Source: Spizellomyces punctatus DAOM BR117
Lineage: Eukaryota; Chytridiomycota; Chytridiomycetes; Spizellomycetales; Spizellomycetaceae
Direction of reading: 5' to 3'
NCBI RefSeq assembly: GCF_000182565.1
Contig: NW_015971546.1
Coordinates: 1 to 64,000 of the forward strand
Length of the DNA stretch: 64,000 bases
In this document: positions 9,959-23,800 of the stretch, one piece after another
How the letters are laid out: the number at the start of each line of letters is the position of its first letter
How positions within the stretch are numbered: the stretch's first letter is position 1
Program-made: the position numbers and the translations under genes
The notes under the pieces: model-generated
The model's input: the letters and a program-made list of their open reading frames with translations, nothing else
Told to the model about the DNA's origin: nothing
Database searches by the model: none

Positions 9959-12102
9959 ATGGACATGGACGGATCCTTCTTGATTTGTTTATTGGTTGCT
10001 CTGATAACTCTTTTGGTCACCCCTGGTACAAGCACCCCGCTTCACAAACGCCAATTGCCCGTTCCGAGTTCCTATGCTCCAAACTACACTGAATGCCCTT
10101 CGGGTTCGATTATCCGATCGGGCGTCAGCGTGAGCAATGAAGAAAGGCAGTGGGTACAAAAGAGGGATACGGTTATGTCAGAGTTGTGGCGAGCAAGGAA
10201 TGTGAGTGGGGTAGTGCCCAGAGTCGGGATTGCTATTAGTGGTGGTGGGTACAGGTACGTACTTTGACGGAATTAGGGCGAAGAGAAATGAATATTACTC
10301 AACCTTAACTTACTGAGCAGAGCTATGTTATATGGTGCATCCATCATCTCTGCCATGTCCAGTACAACACCCAACAACACCTCTCCTGCAGCAGGAATTT
10401 TCGAGCTATCCACATACCTGAGTGGGCTATCCGGCGGATCATGGCTCGTGTCTTCACTCTACAGCACCTCTCCATTCCCAACGCTCACTCCTCAAAATCT
10501 TTCGCACATCTGGTCACTCCAAGTCAATCTCCTTCGTCCTACCAGTGGGCTCATAGACACTACGGAGGTCTATAGAGACATTTCAAAAGACGTCGACGAC
10601 AAGTACAATGCCGGGTTTCCTGTATCGATTACAGATGTATGGGGACGACTGGTGGGCTTGCATTTGAACCCCGGGGGTGAGCAAGAAGCTGCCGAGGCAG
10701 ACATCAAGGATACGCCGCTGTGGTCGAGTGTGGTCAGCGCAAACGAGTTTGGCGCTGCTCAGATACCATATCCAGTTATTACCACAGTGCAGAGGAGTGA
10801 AGGCGAGGCCCATGTCACCGTCATGGCAAATATTGTGAGTTTCAATTCAGTGGAATCTGTACCTGATGGGTCTCATGATATGCTTGCTTAATTATTTGGT
10901 GGTTTTTATTTGTAGTGGGAGTTCAACGTTTATGAGACCGGCTCGTATGATGATTCCATAAAGTCTTTCATTCAGACAAAATATCTTGGCACGTATCTTT
11001 CAAATGGTACTGCCCAGCATCGCCCAGAAAACACTGATACCAGGCGCAATACCAGGTACAATGCTTCATGTAGTTGGCCTGCTTTCAATTGCACTCGTAA
11101 ATCAAACATCCTTTTACCAGCATCACCCGCCAACCCCCTTGCGTGACAAGCTTTGACCAAACTGGTTTCTTAGCCGGCACATCCTCCTCTCTCTTCAACG
11201 TGGAAGTAGCGGGTCTTGGTTTCATTATCGAAACCTTGAGCGGCATTCTTTCTTCCCGTGGTATAGACACAGCATTGATTCCCAATCCCTTTGCATCACT
11301 CCCAACAGTAAATGGATCCATCGCTACGCCCACCCAACTCGAACTGGTCGACGGAGGCGAGGGAGGACAAAACATACCGTTATGGCCCTTAGTCATTCCC
11401 GATCGTTCCGTGGATCTCATATTTGCCGTGGATTCGTCCAATGATGGAGCAGGTTATCCCAACGGGACCAGTCTGATTATTACCAAGCAATACGCCGGAT
11501 GGAAGGGCGTGGATACGTGGTTCCCACCTGTACCGTCCACCCCAGAGGCTTTTATTGCCCAGGGTTTACATCGAAAGATGACGGTTTTCGGTTGCGCTGG
11601 GTTAGCAAACAATGGAGGTGGTGGTGGGAATTATACTGGCCCAATGGTCATTTACGTTCCAAACCGAGAGGTAACATACGCAACCAACCACTCGACCTTT
11701 AAACTCGAGTACACCATGGACGAAATAACTGGCTACTTTACGAACGGCGCAGCTCTGATGAGCGATAACCCGTCCAACGCTACCGCACCTCCGTGGTCTA
11801 CCTGTCTCCCCTGCATCCTATCCGCTCCACTTTACCGTAACGGCTCAGCAACGCCTTCCCAAGACTGCCAAACGTGCCTTAAGGCCCATTGTTGGGACGG
11901 AAGTGAGACGGGTACACCCCCTGGTGCGGGGATGGGCCCCCCAGCTACGAGGGGATACACGGGCCAAGGGCCACCGCCGAGCATTCCGTTTGTGACAGCT
12001 GACAATGAGGGAACTGCAAATGCGGGAACGCGTAGGATGGCGGGTGGGAGGTGGTGGTCTGTGGGATTTGTGGTAGGGGTTATCGCGACCTTCCTTATGT
12101 GA
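9959..12102 (+). CDS. Phospholipase B (lysophospholipase), secreted, GPI-anchor type
   Basis: Exons 9959-10254, 10321-10834, 10916-11055 and 11121-12102 sum to 644 codons, a usual length for fungal phospholipase B. The N-terminus is a signal peptide (FLICLLVALITLLVT). Catalytic features of the cPLA2-like fold are present: SGGGYRAM across the first splice junction, the nucleophile motif GLSGGSW, and the Asp motif DGGEGGQNIPL. GTSSSLFN and FGCAG are further family blocks. The Cys-rich region near LPCILSAPL is typical. The protein ends in a hydrophobic tail (VGFVVGVIATFLM), suggesting GPI anchoring. It removes fatty acids from phospholipids and lysophospholipids at the cell surface or outside the cell. 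The subtelomeric position next to decayed genes does not affect it: the reading frame is intact. Confidence 0.92.
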
Positions 12103-12277
12103 TCGGATGTGCACCTCGGACACTGGAATATAAGTATCTATAAAATAATGGTGCGCTGAAAATGAAATGTTTTTAACCCAAATGTACGTAGCTCACATTG
12201 AAGGAAGGAATTCATTGCAAGTAACAAAGTAACAATCTAGACACGCTGATAATAAGGTGTGCTGTAAATTTTTCCAA

Positions 12278-12351
12278 GGCCGCGTGGCGCAATGGACTAG
12301 CGTATTGGACTTCGGATCCAAAGGTTGCGGGTTCGAGTCCCGTCGTGGTCG
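12278..12351 (+). tRNA. tRNA-Arg (anticodon TCG)
   Basis: A full cloverleaf can be folded. The acceptor stem GGCCGCG/CGTGGTC pairs with G-U wobbles, the anticodon arm is TTGGA-CTTCGGA-TCCAA with anticodon TCG, and the T arm contains GGTTCGAGTCC. No intron is present. It reads CGA codons. A T-run at about 12371-12378 can end RNA polymerase III transcription. An identical copy lies at 32747-32820 on the other strand. Confidence 0.96.
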
Positions 12352-13003
12352 TTCGGGTCCCCTTTAATAATCTTTTTTTTCATTTCGACCTTTTTCCTGT
12401 GTTGCCCTACGATGGCTACTGTCCCTAGGATGAGATCTTGGGTGTCTTCATCCTGGCAGCCCTTGGTTTACCAGCGGAATTTGTCGTGTCAACAGGCTTT
12501 ACATCTGTATTACGTGAATGAAAGACAGTGTTGGTAAACGTATCATAGAATCGGCTAGAGACGGTTTCCAAGTAAAAGTCAAAAGAATACATTTAACTGA
12601 CTACGTTTCTAGTCGACTTATTTTCTTTCGTCTCATGTATTAATAAATTGTGCAACTTGGTATTCGAATAGGTTGTATTGCTTCTAACCAAGATAAATAC
12701 AATTGGAAAATGCCACGATGACATCACCACGCCGATGGAATGGAAAATCTCGCATAACCTTCCTGCAGCTACCAACTAGCACGCGACGTTTCACATGGCA
12801 TATCTATAAGGTTATTCATGTATCAAACGCAATTAAAATCTCTTTATACGGACTGCGCCATTTAAACTATTAACGTAGATGGGGAAGAATTAATTTCCGG
12901 AATATATACAGCATCAGTGTGTGGCAAAAGAATGCATGATGGAATGAGGTACGACTTGTAAGCATTGGAAGGTAAGGATCAGCGTGAATACGAATTCTCT
13001 AGA
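12352..13003. other. Intergenic region
   Basis: Apart from the T-run after the tRNA I see nothing in it; short open frames on both strands lack any recognisable family or splice structure. Confidence 0.4.
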
Positions 13004-14571
13004 TCAGTAGTCGATTGCCCAGCCGTTTCTGTCGAGATGGAAAGGTCAAGGACTACTCATAGTTAAAAGTGCGATTGGAGACCAGCTTACTTGTCCAAAA
13101 AGTCCCCAATTGCCTCTATTACAAGTGAAGATTAATCTTGAGTCCACAATGCTCATCTTTGTATTGCAGCTGCACCTACCTTTCAATGCCAAATTGGGTA
13201 TCAAATCCTTTTCAGTCATCGGGTGTCGGCTCAACGGATCAAACTGCCCAATCTTTCGTAAATGTGAAACAATCTCTGGTCGATCGTATGTTATCCCGCT
13301 GGGCGTAATGACGGGGTCCGTCATGATTTCGAATGAGATCTAGAGGCATGTTAGAGCATATCACTACGATGCATTTCAGGTTTTGTATGTACCTTTCCGG
13401 TGTAGTAATCAGGCACTTCGCGTTTCTGTACTCGTAAGGATGAGAATACGCTTCTGCTGTAAGAACCGGGATAGTCGGCTAACCTTTGCTGTTTCATCAG
13501 CTTTAGTGAACAAAGCTGTTATTTCAGACAAGCGGTTGTCCTGTTCCGAACACGCGATCAGAGTCAGCCAGAACGCCAAACTCGACTCTACATTCCCAAA
13601 ACTTACAAATTGACTGGACATCGCCTCCTTCTCCGCATCGTCAGCTGAATCCAACTGTTCTAATTGTCTACGGCACACTTCAGAGTTTGTCACCTAAGAA
13701 GACCTGCGCCAGTATGACTTACCTTCGTCGATCCCTCTCCACAAGATCTGTGAGATATCGGTATAGTTCTGATTCCGACTCTCGTCGTTTCTTATCAGTC
13801 AACTCCCATTTCCTTTTCTTGGCCTCACGGAGCTTTTCAGCGATCTCTTCTGAATAGCCTACACGCTGTTCAATGGACAGTTTGTATGCTACGGAAGGGA
13901 ATCGGGTTAGGAGTCGTAGTGATCTCAGATCAAACGTCGACGGTAGAGAGTACAGGTACGTGGAAACTAACCTTTGGTGAGGGCGTGAATGGCACCTTCC
14001 AGGCGAGTATCGATGGCTGATAATGCTTGTCCCAGCTAGATGAATTTCTTGCGTCAGAGAAAGCCACACCAGTTCATGGTCAACTCCACATACCAAATAG
14101 TGCCCCTTCACTGTCAGCAAAATCAAGGCAACGGTCATCACAATTGTCATGCACAAAGGCGTTGGACCATTTCATTCGTACCCAATTTTGGATCTATCTC
14201 GATAGCCTTTTCCGCATCTGTTATTGCTCTCTCATACTGCTCTAACCGGAGAAAACATAGCGCTCGATTTGTATAGTAGGTGGGAATGGTCGGATTATGT
14301 ATCTGCAACAAAAAAGGGCGAAAGCAGAGTGTTAGGATCATGAGCGTCAGATGTACGATGGTTCAAGATTAGGCGAATCAAGAGTATCTCAACACATACG
14401 ATCGCCACAGGGAACGGAAGGCAGCTCCCTAAGCTCCTTAGCCACTAGCATTCCATACCGCATGAACAGGACACCTACTATAGCCTTGCCATATTCCCGT
14501 ATCGCATCGTCATACAGGTGCTGTCCAAAATAGACATTGCCTTGCAGCTTGTGTGATTCAGCTTGAGACAT
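13004..14571 (-). CDS. CHIP/STUB1-like co-chaperone E3 ubiquitin ligase (TPR + U-box)
   Basis: Read on the minus strand. The first exon (14571-14479, 31 codons) starts [17 protein letters not shown] and begins a TPR array. It continues with [30 protein letters not shown], then a 17-base exon at 14110-14094 (KGHYL) and [23 protein letters not shown] charged helical linker follows ([32 protein letters not shown]). The C-terminal U-box contains [25 protein letters not shown]-like [21 protein letters not shown], and ends NGWAIDY as in animal CHIP. CHIP binds the EEVD tail of Hsp70/Hsp90 through its TPRs and ubiquitinates their clients. The domain order and the C-terminal tail match throughout. 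At least eight exons are needed, including two very small ones at the 3' end. An Hsp70 ending in EEVD is at 44910-46835. Confidence 0.93.
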
Positions 14572-15416
14572 CTCGGACAGGCCAGAGTCGGATGGGGTGG
14601 ATTACCCGTTGAAAGATAGTAAATATCTATTGACAAATGACAAACCCTAAATCTGTGAATCTAACTGCTATCTAGGATTTGAAGCTAGCCAAACGCCTCA
14701 CCCCGGTACTCGGGCTGTGGCACAGCTAGGAATTGCGTGATCAACTTTATTTTTAGAACACTACCAGATGACAAATCAGGAACACCTTTTTCTGCGTGAA
14801 GCACCTTCGGACAGACATGCAATAGACTTGCTGGCAAAAGCCCATTATCATTTTTGAATAAAGGATAAAATGGAGAGATTGTTCATAGCGTTGGGAAATG
14901 GTCCTTTAGCAACTGAATTAATGCTAATTGGGAACTATATTGGATTTGCTGCGGAATGTAAATTTGTTAAGACATGACACCTGTATAATCCGTCGTATGA
15001 TCGACTTGCTCAATGGATAATAATGCTAGAAGCAACATGTCGGTGGTTGGATCCCATTTTGCGGATAAAAAAGATGAGTGTTAATCAGTTGAAAGAACCC
15101 TTGGTACGTGGGTTAGTCACACGTTCGGATTCCGATGTCCGCGGAACGATCGAATTCCGAGAATTGGACCATAGCCAAAAAAAAGTTATTGTTGATGAGC
15201 GAGATTTGACGTCGATTTCCCTTTGTTTAAAAACTGAGGGATGCGATCAGATCCCTTTCACACCCACTCACCCCCACCTATTGGCTGGCATTTGTCGAGC
15301 CTTTGGGCAAGGCAACATTTCCCCTTAATCCCCGTAACAGTCCGTCCTTGTTATTATCTTTATTTACGCATCTCATCATTTTGCATCGTACATCTCCTAA
15401 TCAAATATCGACAAAA
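14572..15416. other. Divergent intergenic region between the ligase and the ABC transporter
   Basis: Both neighbours read away from this stretch, so it holds two promoters. No RNA gene, repeat or convincing open frame is visible. Confidence 0.4.
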
Positions 15417-18400
15417 ATGTCCAACGCGGACCTCCCTCACATTAGCCAAGATGCTGGTGAAGACGGAACACCTTTGGTCAGAACAAACACAACTGGCCGT
15501 GTCATTTGGCAGGGACGCCTGTCCGGTGAACAGGCACGTCCACTAGACGCCCCAGACGAAATCGTGGTCGGGTTGCCGTCGCAAACGTCCGAAAGTCAGG
15601 CAGGACAAAGTCCACCACAGGAACCCGAACCAAACCTGGAGAGCGTGATAGAAGTTCGAGAAACGTCCGCGAATGATACTCATGATGCGCGGCCGCCTCA
15701 ACCGGACCGTGTTCAAAGCTTGACGTCGTACCAGCGTGAAATGGCTTTTGGTGAGCCATTGGCTGTAAAGAAATATGTCAAGGGCGAAGCTGGCGAAATA
15801 TTCGAAGAGGTGTCGGATGATGAGGAAGAAACCGATGAAGGTATCGTGGCGGACGCGCCGTACAAAGTTGAAGATCATGATGTGCCAATGAACGACATTT
15901 CCAAGAAGAAATCTCGGTCGTCGCTGGCGAGTGGAAAGAGTGGAAAAAGAAGAAAGGGTGGAGTCGACCCTCGCAAAGACGATTTCGATTTCGAAGCTTG
16001 GTTACATTATCGTCAGAAGAAATACAATGAAGCGGGCTTTATTGTACCGGAAGTCATCCTCACCTACAAGGACCTGGCCGTGTTTGGAGATCCTGTTGTC
16101 CAGCCATATATCGAGACAGTAGGAAAAGCGATCCTGAATACGATCAATATAGTGCCCCCTATCCGCCGAATGACTAGGTCTCTGGCAGGCAATCCACTGC
16201 CAAAACCCGAGAACAGACAGATACTATACCCAATGAACGGATTCTGCAAACCAGGCGAAATGACACTGGTCCTCGGTCGTCCGGGCGCAGGCTGCTCAAC
16301 ACTCCTTCGCACGTTGGCCAATGTTACGGAGGGCTTGTCTGAAGTGAGGGGAGACGTGGCATTCAACGGGATCGACAACAAGACGTTCAAAAAACAGTAT
16401 AGTTCCTCAGTTGCCTACAACCCCGAAACCGATCCTCACTTTGCAAGCTTAACTGTGCGCCAGACACTGCGGTTTGCGCTCGAATGCCGAATCGGCGGTG
16501 CTGTAGAGGAACGAAGACGAGAGCGTATTGAAGAGTGGATCGATGTGTGTGTGAGAGTGTTTGGACTGCAGAATTGCGCAGATACGAAAGTCGGGGATGA
16601 AATGATTCGAGGTTGTTCTGGTGGTGAAAAGAAGCGCGTGTCCATCGCCGAGCAGTTGTGTGTGGCTGCCTCAATGGGATTCTGGGATGGTTCAACCAAA
16701 GGTCTTGATTCGTCTTCCGCTCTCGACTTTGTGCGCGCTCTCCGGGTCCTGACGGATATTACCCAAACGGGCAATGTCTTGTCACTATATCAAGCATCTC
16801 AAGACATTTATGATCTGTTCGACAAGGTGTGCTTGATCGCCGATGGTCGATGCATCTACTTTGGCCCTGCCAAGGATGCCAAGCCCTACTTTGAATCCAT
16901 TGGATTCTTCTGCCCCAAACGAAAGGTAACGCCAGACTTTTTAACTGGTATTACCGAACCGATGGAGAGGGATGTGCAAAAGGGCTGGGAAAGTAAAGTA
17001 CCCAATACTACTGAAGAGTTTGAAGCGATGTTCCGTCAAAGCGATGTGTTTAGAAGAATGGAAAAGGACCGGGAGGCTTTGTTGAATGATGTCAAGGTTG
17101 GAAGACGTGGGTCGATCTTCGGAAAGCAGGTGCTATCGAACAAGCAAGTACTCGGTCGAGATGACTTGCTTAAGACACAGTACACGACGTCGTTGTGGCA
17201 ACAGATCAAGGCCAATTTCAAGCGTGAAGTTAACCTGCAGAAGGGTAACGTCGCATTGATCGGCCGTGTGTTCTTTGATACCTTCATGGCGGTGGGTGCA
17301 AGAGGCGTATATCCGCTGCTATTCGTGGTTCATTACTGACAAGCCTGCGCAGATTATCATCGGTTCAGCATTCTTCCAACTCGAACCTAACGTCTCCGGT
17401 GCTTTCTCACGAGGTGGTGTACTCTTCTTCGCCCTACTGTACAACTGCTTCGGTGCCCTCGCGTCTGTTCCGCTGGTGATCCAAGGACGTGCTGTGGCAG
17501 CCAAGCACAAGTCGTATAAGCTTTACAGGACGTATATCTCACCGCTTATCATGCAAGCTGTGGATATTCCGGTTTCAATCGTGATGATTATTATTTGGAG
17601 TTGTATCAACTACTGGTAAGTTCCAGTATGGAAGAGCGATAAAGAATTCATTAGTATTGAGTCTGCTTTTCTGGGCAATAGGATGGTCGGCTTGAAGGCT
17701 ACTGCTGGAGCATTCTTCTCCTACATGGCGTTCCTCTTTGCCGCTAACCAAGCCTTTGGTGGGATGGTGCGCATCGTAGCCTCTTTGGCACCAAACCTGG
17801 AAGCCGCGACGCAAATCAACGGTATCTTCCTTCTATTCTTCATTCTATATACCGGATATATCATTCCGTATCCCTCGATGCAACCGGTCTTGAAGTACAT
17901 CTTTTGGATCAACCCCCTTGCGTACGGTCTAAGAGCGCTATTGGAAAACGAGTTTGACGGACAGCAAATTAATTGTGACGGTGCATTCTTACCTCCATAT
18001 CCCAATGTTCCTGATGCAAACAAGGGATGTGCTATGAAGGGTTCCGTCCCTGGCCAGCCGTACGTGGACGGTATGGCCTACCTTCGGGAGAGCTTTGGAT
18101 ACGGCGCCTACAACCGCTGGTTCAATTTTCTGATTCTGATGGGATTCTGGGTCGTGATTATTTTTGGAATGATGGCTGCAAACAAGTATGTTGACTATTC
18201 TCCCCGATCTTACTCGATCAACATGTGGAAAAAGGCCAAGGACCTTGCCGGCCGTCCGGGACGGAAACACAAGGGGGCGACACAGCAGCAAAATGGTCCT
18301 GCAGATTTGGAGCGCGGACCGGATGGTTCTTCTGTACCCACCTCTGGGGACCCAAACAGCGCCGAGCGCACCGCCGCAAAGGTTGGAGGAATAATCAGAG

Positions 18401-20600
18401 CCGAGGCTTTCACATGGAAACATATCAATTATACTGTTCCTACCAAAGATGGACCGAAACAATTGCTGAACGATGTGTCTGGTTATGTGCGCCCGGGAGA
18501 ATTGACCGCATTGATGGGATCGTCCGGTGCGGGTAAAACAACCCTCATTGACGCAATCACCCAGCGTAAGACAATTGGCAAACTTGAGGGGCAGATTTAC
18601 GTTGGCACACATCCTCAGGACAATCTTTTCAAGAAGAACACTGCTTACTGTGAGCAAATGGATGTGCATAATCCGGGTACAAGTGTTAGAGAAGCTCTCC
18701 GGTTTTCCGCCAGATTGCGTCAAGAACATTCGGTGCCTCTGGAGGAAAAGTATGCGTTCGTCGAGACTGTCATTGGGCTTTTAGAGCTGGAGCCCATTGC
18801 AGACGCCGTGATCGGTGACTCTGCAACCGGTGTCGGTATCTCCAACGAGCAGCGAAAACGAGTTACTATTGGTGTCGAGCTCGTTGCCAAGCCGAAAATT
18901 CTCTTCTTGGATGAACCAACGTCTGGTCTGGACTCGCAAGCCGCTTTCAACATTATTCGTTTGCTCCGCAACCTTGCCAACAGTGGCCAAGCCATCCTGT
19001 GTACCATCCACCAACCGAGTGCGGTTCTCTTTGAACAGTTCGACAGTCTCCTCCTTCTTGCCCGCGGCGGGCGCGTAGTCTATTTTGGCGAACTCGGTCA
19101 AGATTGCGAAAAGATTACTGGTTATTTTGAAAGCCAAGGCGCTCCACCATGTCCACCCACCGCAAACGTAGCCGAATACATGTTGGATGTCATTGGGGCA
19201 GGAACAGCTCGTCGGGATGCAACAAGAGATTGGCCAGAGCTGTGGAAGGAGAATCCACGATTCCAACAGAATCTAGACAAGATTGATGAAATCCGTGGTG
19301 TGGGTGATACTGGAGCAAAAGACGTATCGCAAGCGGTGCATTTGAGGGGAAAAGCCAAAAGGGAACAGTTTGCTGCGCCATTTTCGACCCAGTTGGGCGT
19401 TGTTTGGAAGAGGATGCTGATATCATATTGGAGAAAGTGAGTATCGCTTATGGCCCTGTGACACGAGTCCGTGTGTTGAACTCATGTTTTTTTTTTGTTT
19501 TGTTTAGCCCGGAGTACAATTATGGACGAGTGCTCTCTCAAATCATGGCTGCTCTTCTCATTGGATTCACCTTCTTCCAATTGACCAACTCTGTAACGGA
19601 CATGCAGAATAAAGTCTTTGCCATCTTCATGGCTATGACGATTGGTGCCTTATTGATCAGTGAGTTTCCGTGTTCTCCCTTAATGTTATCTGCTATGGCA
19701 ACGCTGATTGGTTTTTCATAAGATTTGGTACAGCCGAACTATATTCGCAACAGGTCCTGGTTTACGCGAGAAGCGGCTGCAGGCTTTTATGACTGGAAAG
19801 CCTTTGCACTATCTATTACAACCGCTGAGATCCCCTTTGCTCTCCTTGCTGCAACGTGTTTCTTTGTGATCTTCTACTTCTTGGCTGGGGTATGTTTTTA
19901 CACGCTGTGGAATTGGCTGACATGTCATTTTCGATACTAAATAGTCCGGTTTTATCTCTGTAGTTGAACGGAGATTCTTCCCGTGCCTTTTACTTTTGGC
20001 TCATTTACGTTGTGTTCAACTTCTTTGGCGTTTCGCTTGGACAAATGATTGCCGCCGTGTCTCCCACCCTGCAGTTTGCTGCCGTTTTGAATCCATTCTT
20101 CTTGTCGATGCAAATGCTTTTCTGTGGAGTAACCAGTACGTTGATATCTGCCACATGTGTTTTGACGTCTGACGCACTCTTAGTAATTGATCTGTAAACC
20201 AACAGTAACATACGCGGCGATGCCCAAATTCTGGCGTTCTTGGCTCTACCACATCGATCCTTTCCGCTACTTTGTGGAAGGCGTAATTGGAAATGAACTT
20301 GGCGGGGTACCAGTAACTTGCGAAGGAAACGAAGTGACCATCATCTATCCTCCTTCCGGCCAGACGTGCAGCCAATATTTCCAACCCTTCTTCCAGGCGG
20401 GTGGTCCTGGCCAATTGCGCGATCCCTCTTCCAGCAGTGTCTGCGAGTACTGCATGTATGCTGTGGGTGACCAGTTTGTCGAACGGCTCGGTTGGTCTTT
20501 TGACAACCGATGGAGGAACTTTGGGATTTTGTGTGGGTTCTGGGCTTTCAATATTGTTGCCGTTGCCCTTTTGGTGAGACTATATAGGACTGGGCGCTAA
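15417..20600 (+). CDS. PDR-type (ABCG) ABC transporter, full length
   Basis: Seven exons (15417-17291, 17353-17615, 17682-19436, 19508-19659, 19723-19889, 19964-20135, 20206-20600) sum to 1,593 codons, typical for the family. The order is NBD1-TMD1-NBD2-TMD2. NBD1 has the degenerate Walker A GRPGAGCS and signature CSGGEKKRVSIAE, and Walker B is replaced by FWDGSTKGLDSS. NBD2 has a normal Walker A GSSGAGKTT, a divergent signature SNEQRKRVTIG and Walker B ILFLDEPTSGLDS. This asymmetry is normal for fungal PDR pumps, which export drugs, lipids and other hydrophobic compounds across the plasma membrane. The large Cys-containing loop before the last segment (CSQYFQPFFQ...CEYCMYAVGDQF) also fits. 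The N-terminal 150 residues are acidic and disordered. Start chosen at the ATG in a CAAAAATG context at 15417. Confidence 0.95.
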
Positions 20601-20847
20601 AGGACATGCTACATATTATCTAGACCACACTTTTTACTTGCCACAATAATATTATTTCTTTCGGAGGTTCAGTTCGCAGCAATACAGTAGTTCTTTAATG
20701 GATAATCTGTCTGAGCGAGGCTTATCCCAGTTGACCATCACGTGATGAGCTCCCAAATGACAATCCTCCCTCACCTCAAAGTGATCTGCCCAGCTGCCAT
20801 CAGATCTACGAGTGCCTGCTCCGCTTGTTCAGATATATTCTGACATT

Positions 20848-23800
20848 ATGGGGAGTCGGGAGGGACCTGCTGTTGAGGAAGTTGAGGGCGAGCCTGTCGC
20901 TCAGACGGTAAGTACTGCGAAGAGTTGTGCATGGCTGGCAAACGAAACGAGCTGCAGACAAGTAGTCAGTCATCTTGAGACGGTTCCCTGCTCTATACTG
21001 GTACCAGACGCATTTGGGAGGGAGGGGATAGCGACACGAGATGCTCCCTCGCGCGGATCTCATGCATGTCTCGAATGAAAACTACAGTCTGATTGACATA
21101 ATTTGTCCCCCACCTGCAGTGGCTCCAGTTTAAACCCTTGCAGCTGGACGCAAGGCTCAAGGTATCTGATCCACTTGATGTTGGCGACTATCCGTCTCTC
21201 TTGGCAGTATCCTCGCGATATGGATATGCTGTATTCGGGACCACCAAAGGTTGTAGAACTTTGCTCGCACTTGCTGAATCCATTCCTCTGACATGAGAGT
21301 TGGTCGTAGGATATACCTTTGTTCGTGTCAAGGACGTCCGAGCCTCGCTGAATAGTGCGGCAAAGGGATCGGTAGTACCTATTAAGAATGCAGTGGAAGT
21401 GGAGATACCCGATGATGTTGTTACCCGCATCATACTGGACACGACCGAGTTGATGGTCATTGTTTATACCCGGGCAGGGAAGATCCTTCTCTATGCTGTA
21501 CCTGGATTGTTGGAAGGAGTAAGGATCTGTATTTGGAGCTGATATATTCTATCGATCTCACGCTTCTTTGAAATATTGTTTTGTAGGAAAACAGGGCCAC
21601 ATCGACTTTTGACTTGGGGTCCAATGTTCTTGATTTGCGAATGAATCCGGGTGCATTTCCGAAAGCTGCTGCAGCATTACTGGAAGACGGATCTGTATCC
21701 CTCCTTACTTTGGAACAGGATGGGAAGATTACAAGGAGTCCCTTGGTCAGCGATGCTTGTTCGAGTAAGTTTGAGAGCGTTGTTTATCGATCCTCAAAGC
21801 ACCCTGTCAATGAGATTTTCTTGCAGTTTGCTGGAGTCAAAAGGGGAAGCAATTGGCCTGTGGACTCAAAGATGGCAGCGTCGTACAAGTCGCGCCTGAA
21901 GGAACGATTACGAACACCATCCCTCCTCCCCCAGCATTGGTGTCAAACTATCCCGTAAAAGGTATGCATTACTGACGTTTCCCCCCTATTTAACGGATTC
22001 TAAGCGCTTGATAGTGAGCTCTGTTCAGTGGTTGCACAAGCGGATGTTTGCTGTTATCTATCAAGCATCACAAGAAGATGCGAATGAGCCAAGTCCTTTA
22101 TTCATCATTACCCAAACTCCTATAACGACGGTTTGTCTGCACTGATTGTTTGTAGTTTGATGGCTCTTTTCGTAACTTTGTTGATACTTAGGAAGGGCCT
22201 TTGAAGACAAAATATATTCAGCTTGATGAGCCATTGTTTCCAGATACGGATCGAAAGAGTCAGTATTTTACGGAGGCAATTAAATCACTGTGAGTGAAGA
22301 ATTTGGATTGTGGTGTCTTTTCAAAGCCCTGACAGCATGCGTACAAAGATGTTCAGATATACCACTGCTCCTTGCCATTGCGAACGCCTACTCTACTGAC
22401 ATAGCCTTTGCCGGCGCAGCTGATGCCACATCCAGCCAATTCGGGAATTTCATCCTAGAGGAAGGATCAGGCATCATGCTTCCACTGGACGAAAACGAGG
22501 AAAATACGTGGGTGGTGGGAATGGGAATCGACTTCACCAGCGATGAGCCCGTTCCGGCGCCAACACCGGACCGACAACCATCGCCCTCTGTTCCCATTTT
22601 ATTGGTTTATACAAATGCGGGAGAGCTAGCGGCATACCATTGCCTGGATGTACAGGCTGCCGACAAGGGGGACAGATGCACGACGATGCGCACCGTTGAA
22701 GCCTTACCTACACGAGACGCGGCCGGCGCTGTTGGCCTTGCACAAAGCGAAGGTCAATCACAGTCAACTGAGGCGAAAAAATTAGTGACACAGGGGATAC
22801 GACTCCCGGAGACAGGAGATCTGTCCTCGGGTACTCCAACACCTAAGGCGTCGTCCTTTGGAGGATTCTTCCAACCTCAAGCGCAAGTGCAGAAAGGTGC
22901 CCCTGCTCAACCTGCTTTTACAGGCTTTGGCACGCCTCCTGTGCCGGCTACAAGTGTTGATGCAACAAAGGCAACTGCTGGATTCGGGTTTGGGAATGGT
23001 AGGTTGGGCGCTCCGGTGACTGCTGAGGGGTCTCCCGGGTTAACAGCAAAGCCTGCAGCAAGTGATGTCTCCTCTGGAGTGACAGAGAAGGCATCATCGG
23101 TGAAGCCTGCATCGATAGGGTTTGGGTTTCCTTCTGCGTCGGGATTTGGCACGATGACAAGTGCACCACAACCTGCTTCGACTGGGTTTGGATTCCCTTC
23201 AGCATCGACCGGGCTTGGTACGACAACGACAACGACACCGACAACTACACAGCCCGCATCAGCAGGGTTTGCATTCTCATCCGTATCAGCAGACGGTACC
23301 GTGACGCCACCCGCAACACAGCCTCCATCGAAAGTGTTTGCATTCCCTTCTGCGTCCACAGGATCAGGCACCGCGACAGTTACAACACCACCTGCATCGA
23401 AAGGATTTGGATTCCCTTCTGCATCGGCAGGATTGGGTGCCATTACAACCACGCAACAACCTGGATCGACAGGACTTGAATTCCCCTCTGCATCACTAGG
23501 ACAGACCCCGACGACAACCACGCAGAAGCCTGGCTTAACCGGATTTGAGTTTCCTTCTGCATCCTCGGCCAGTACGGCGGCGACAACACAACAGCCCGCA
23601 TTGGGGGGTTTTGCATTTCCTCCTGTGTCTGCAGGGGGTAATCTCACGATGTCAAAGCAAACCGCAGCCGCTGGACTGAACAAGGCTGGACCCACAGCAC
23701 CAGCTCCTATGGTTACCTCATCAAAACCGGCCACCACGTTTCCTGCATTCTCAGCCGCCGGCGCTTCGTCTGCAAGTAACATTTTAGGAGGATCCAAGCC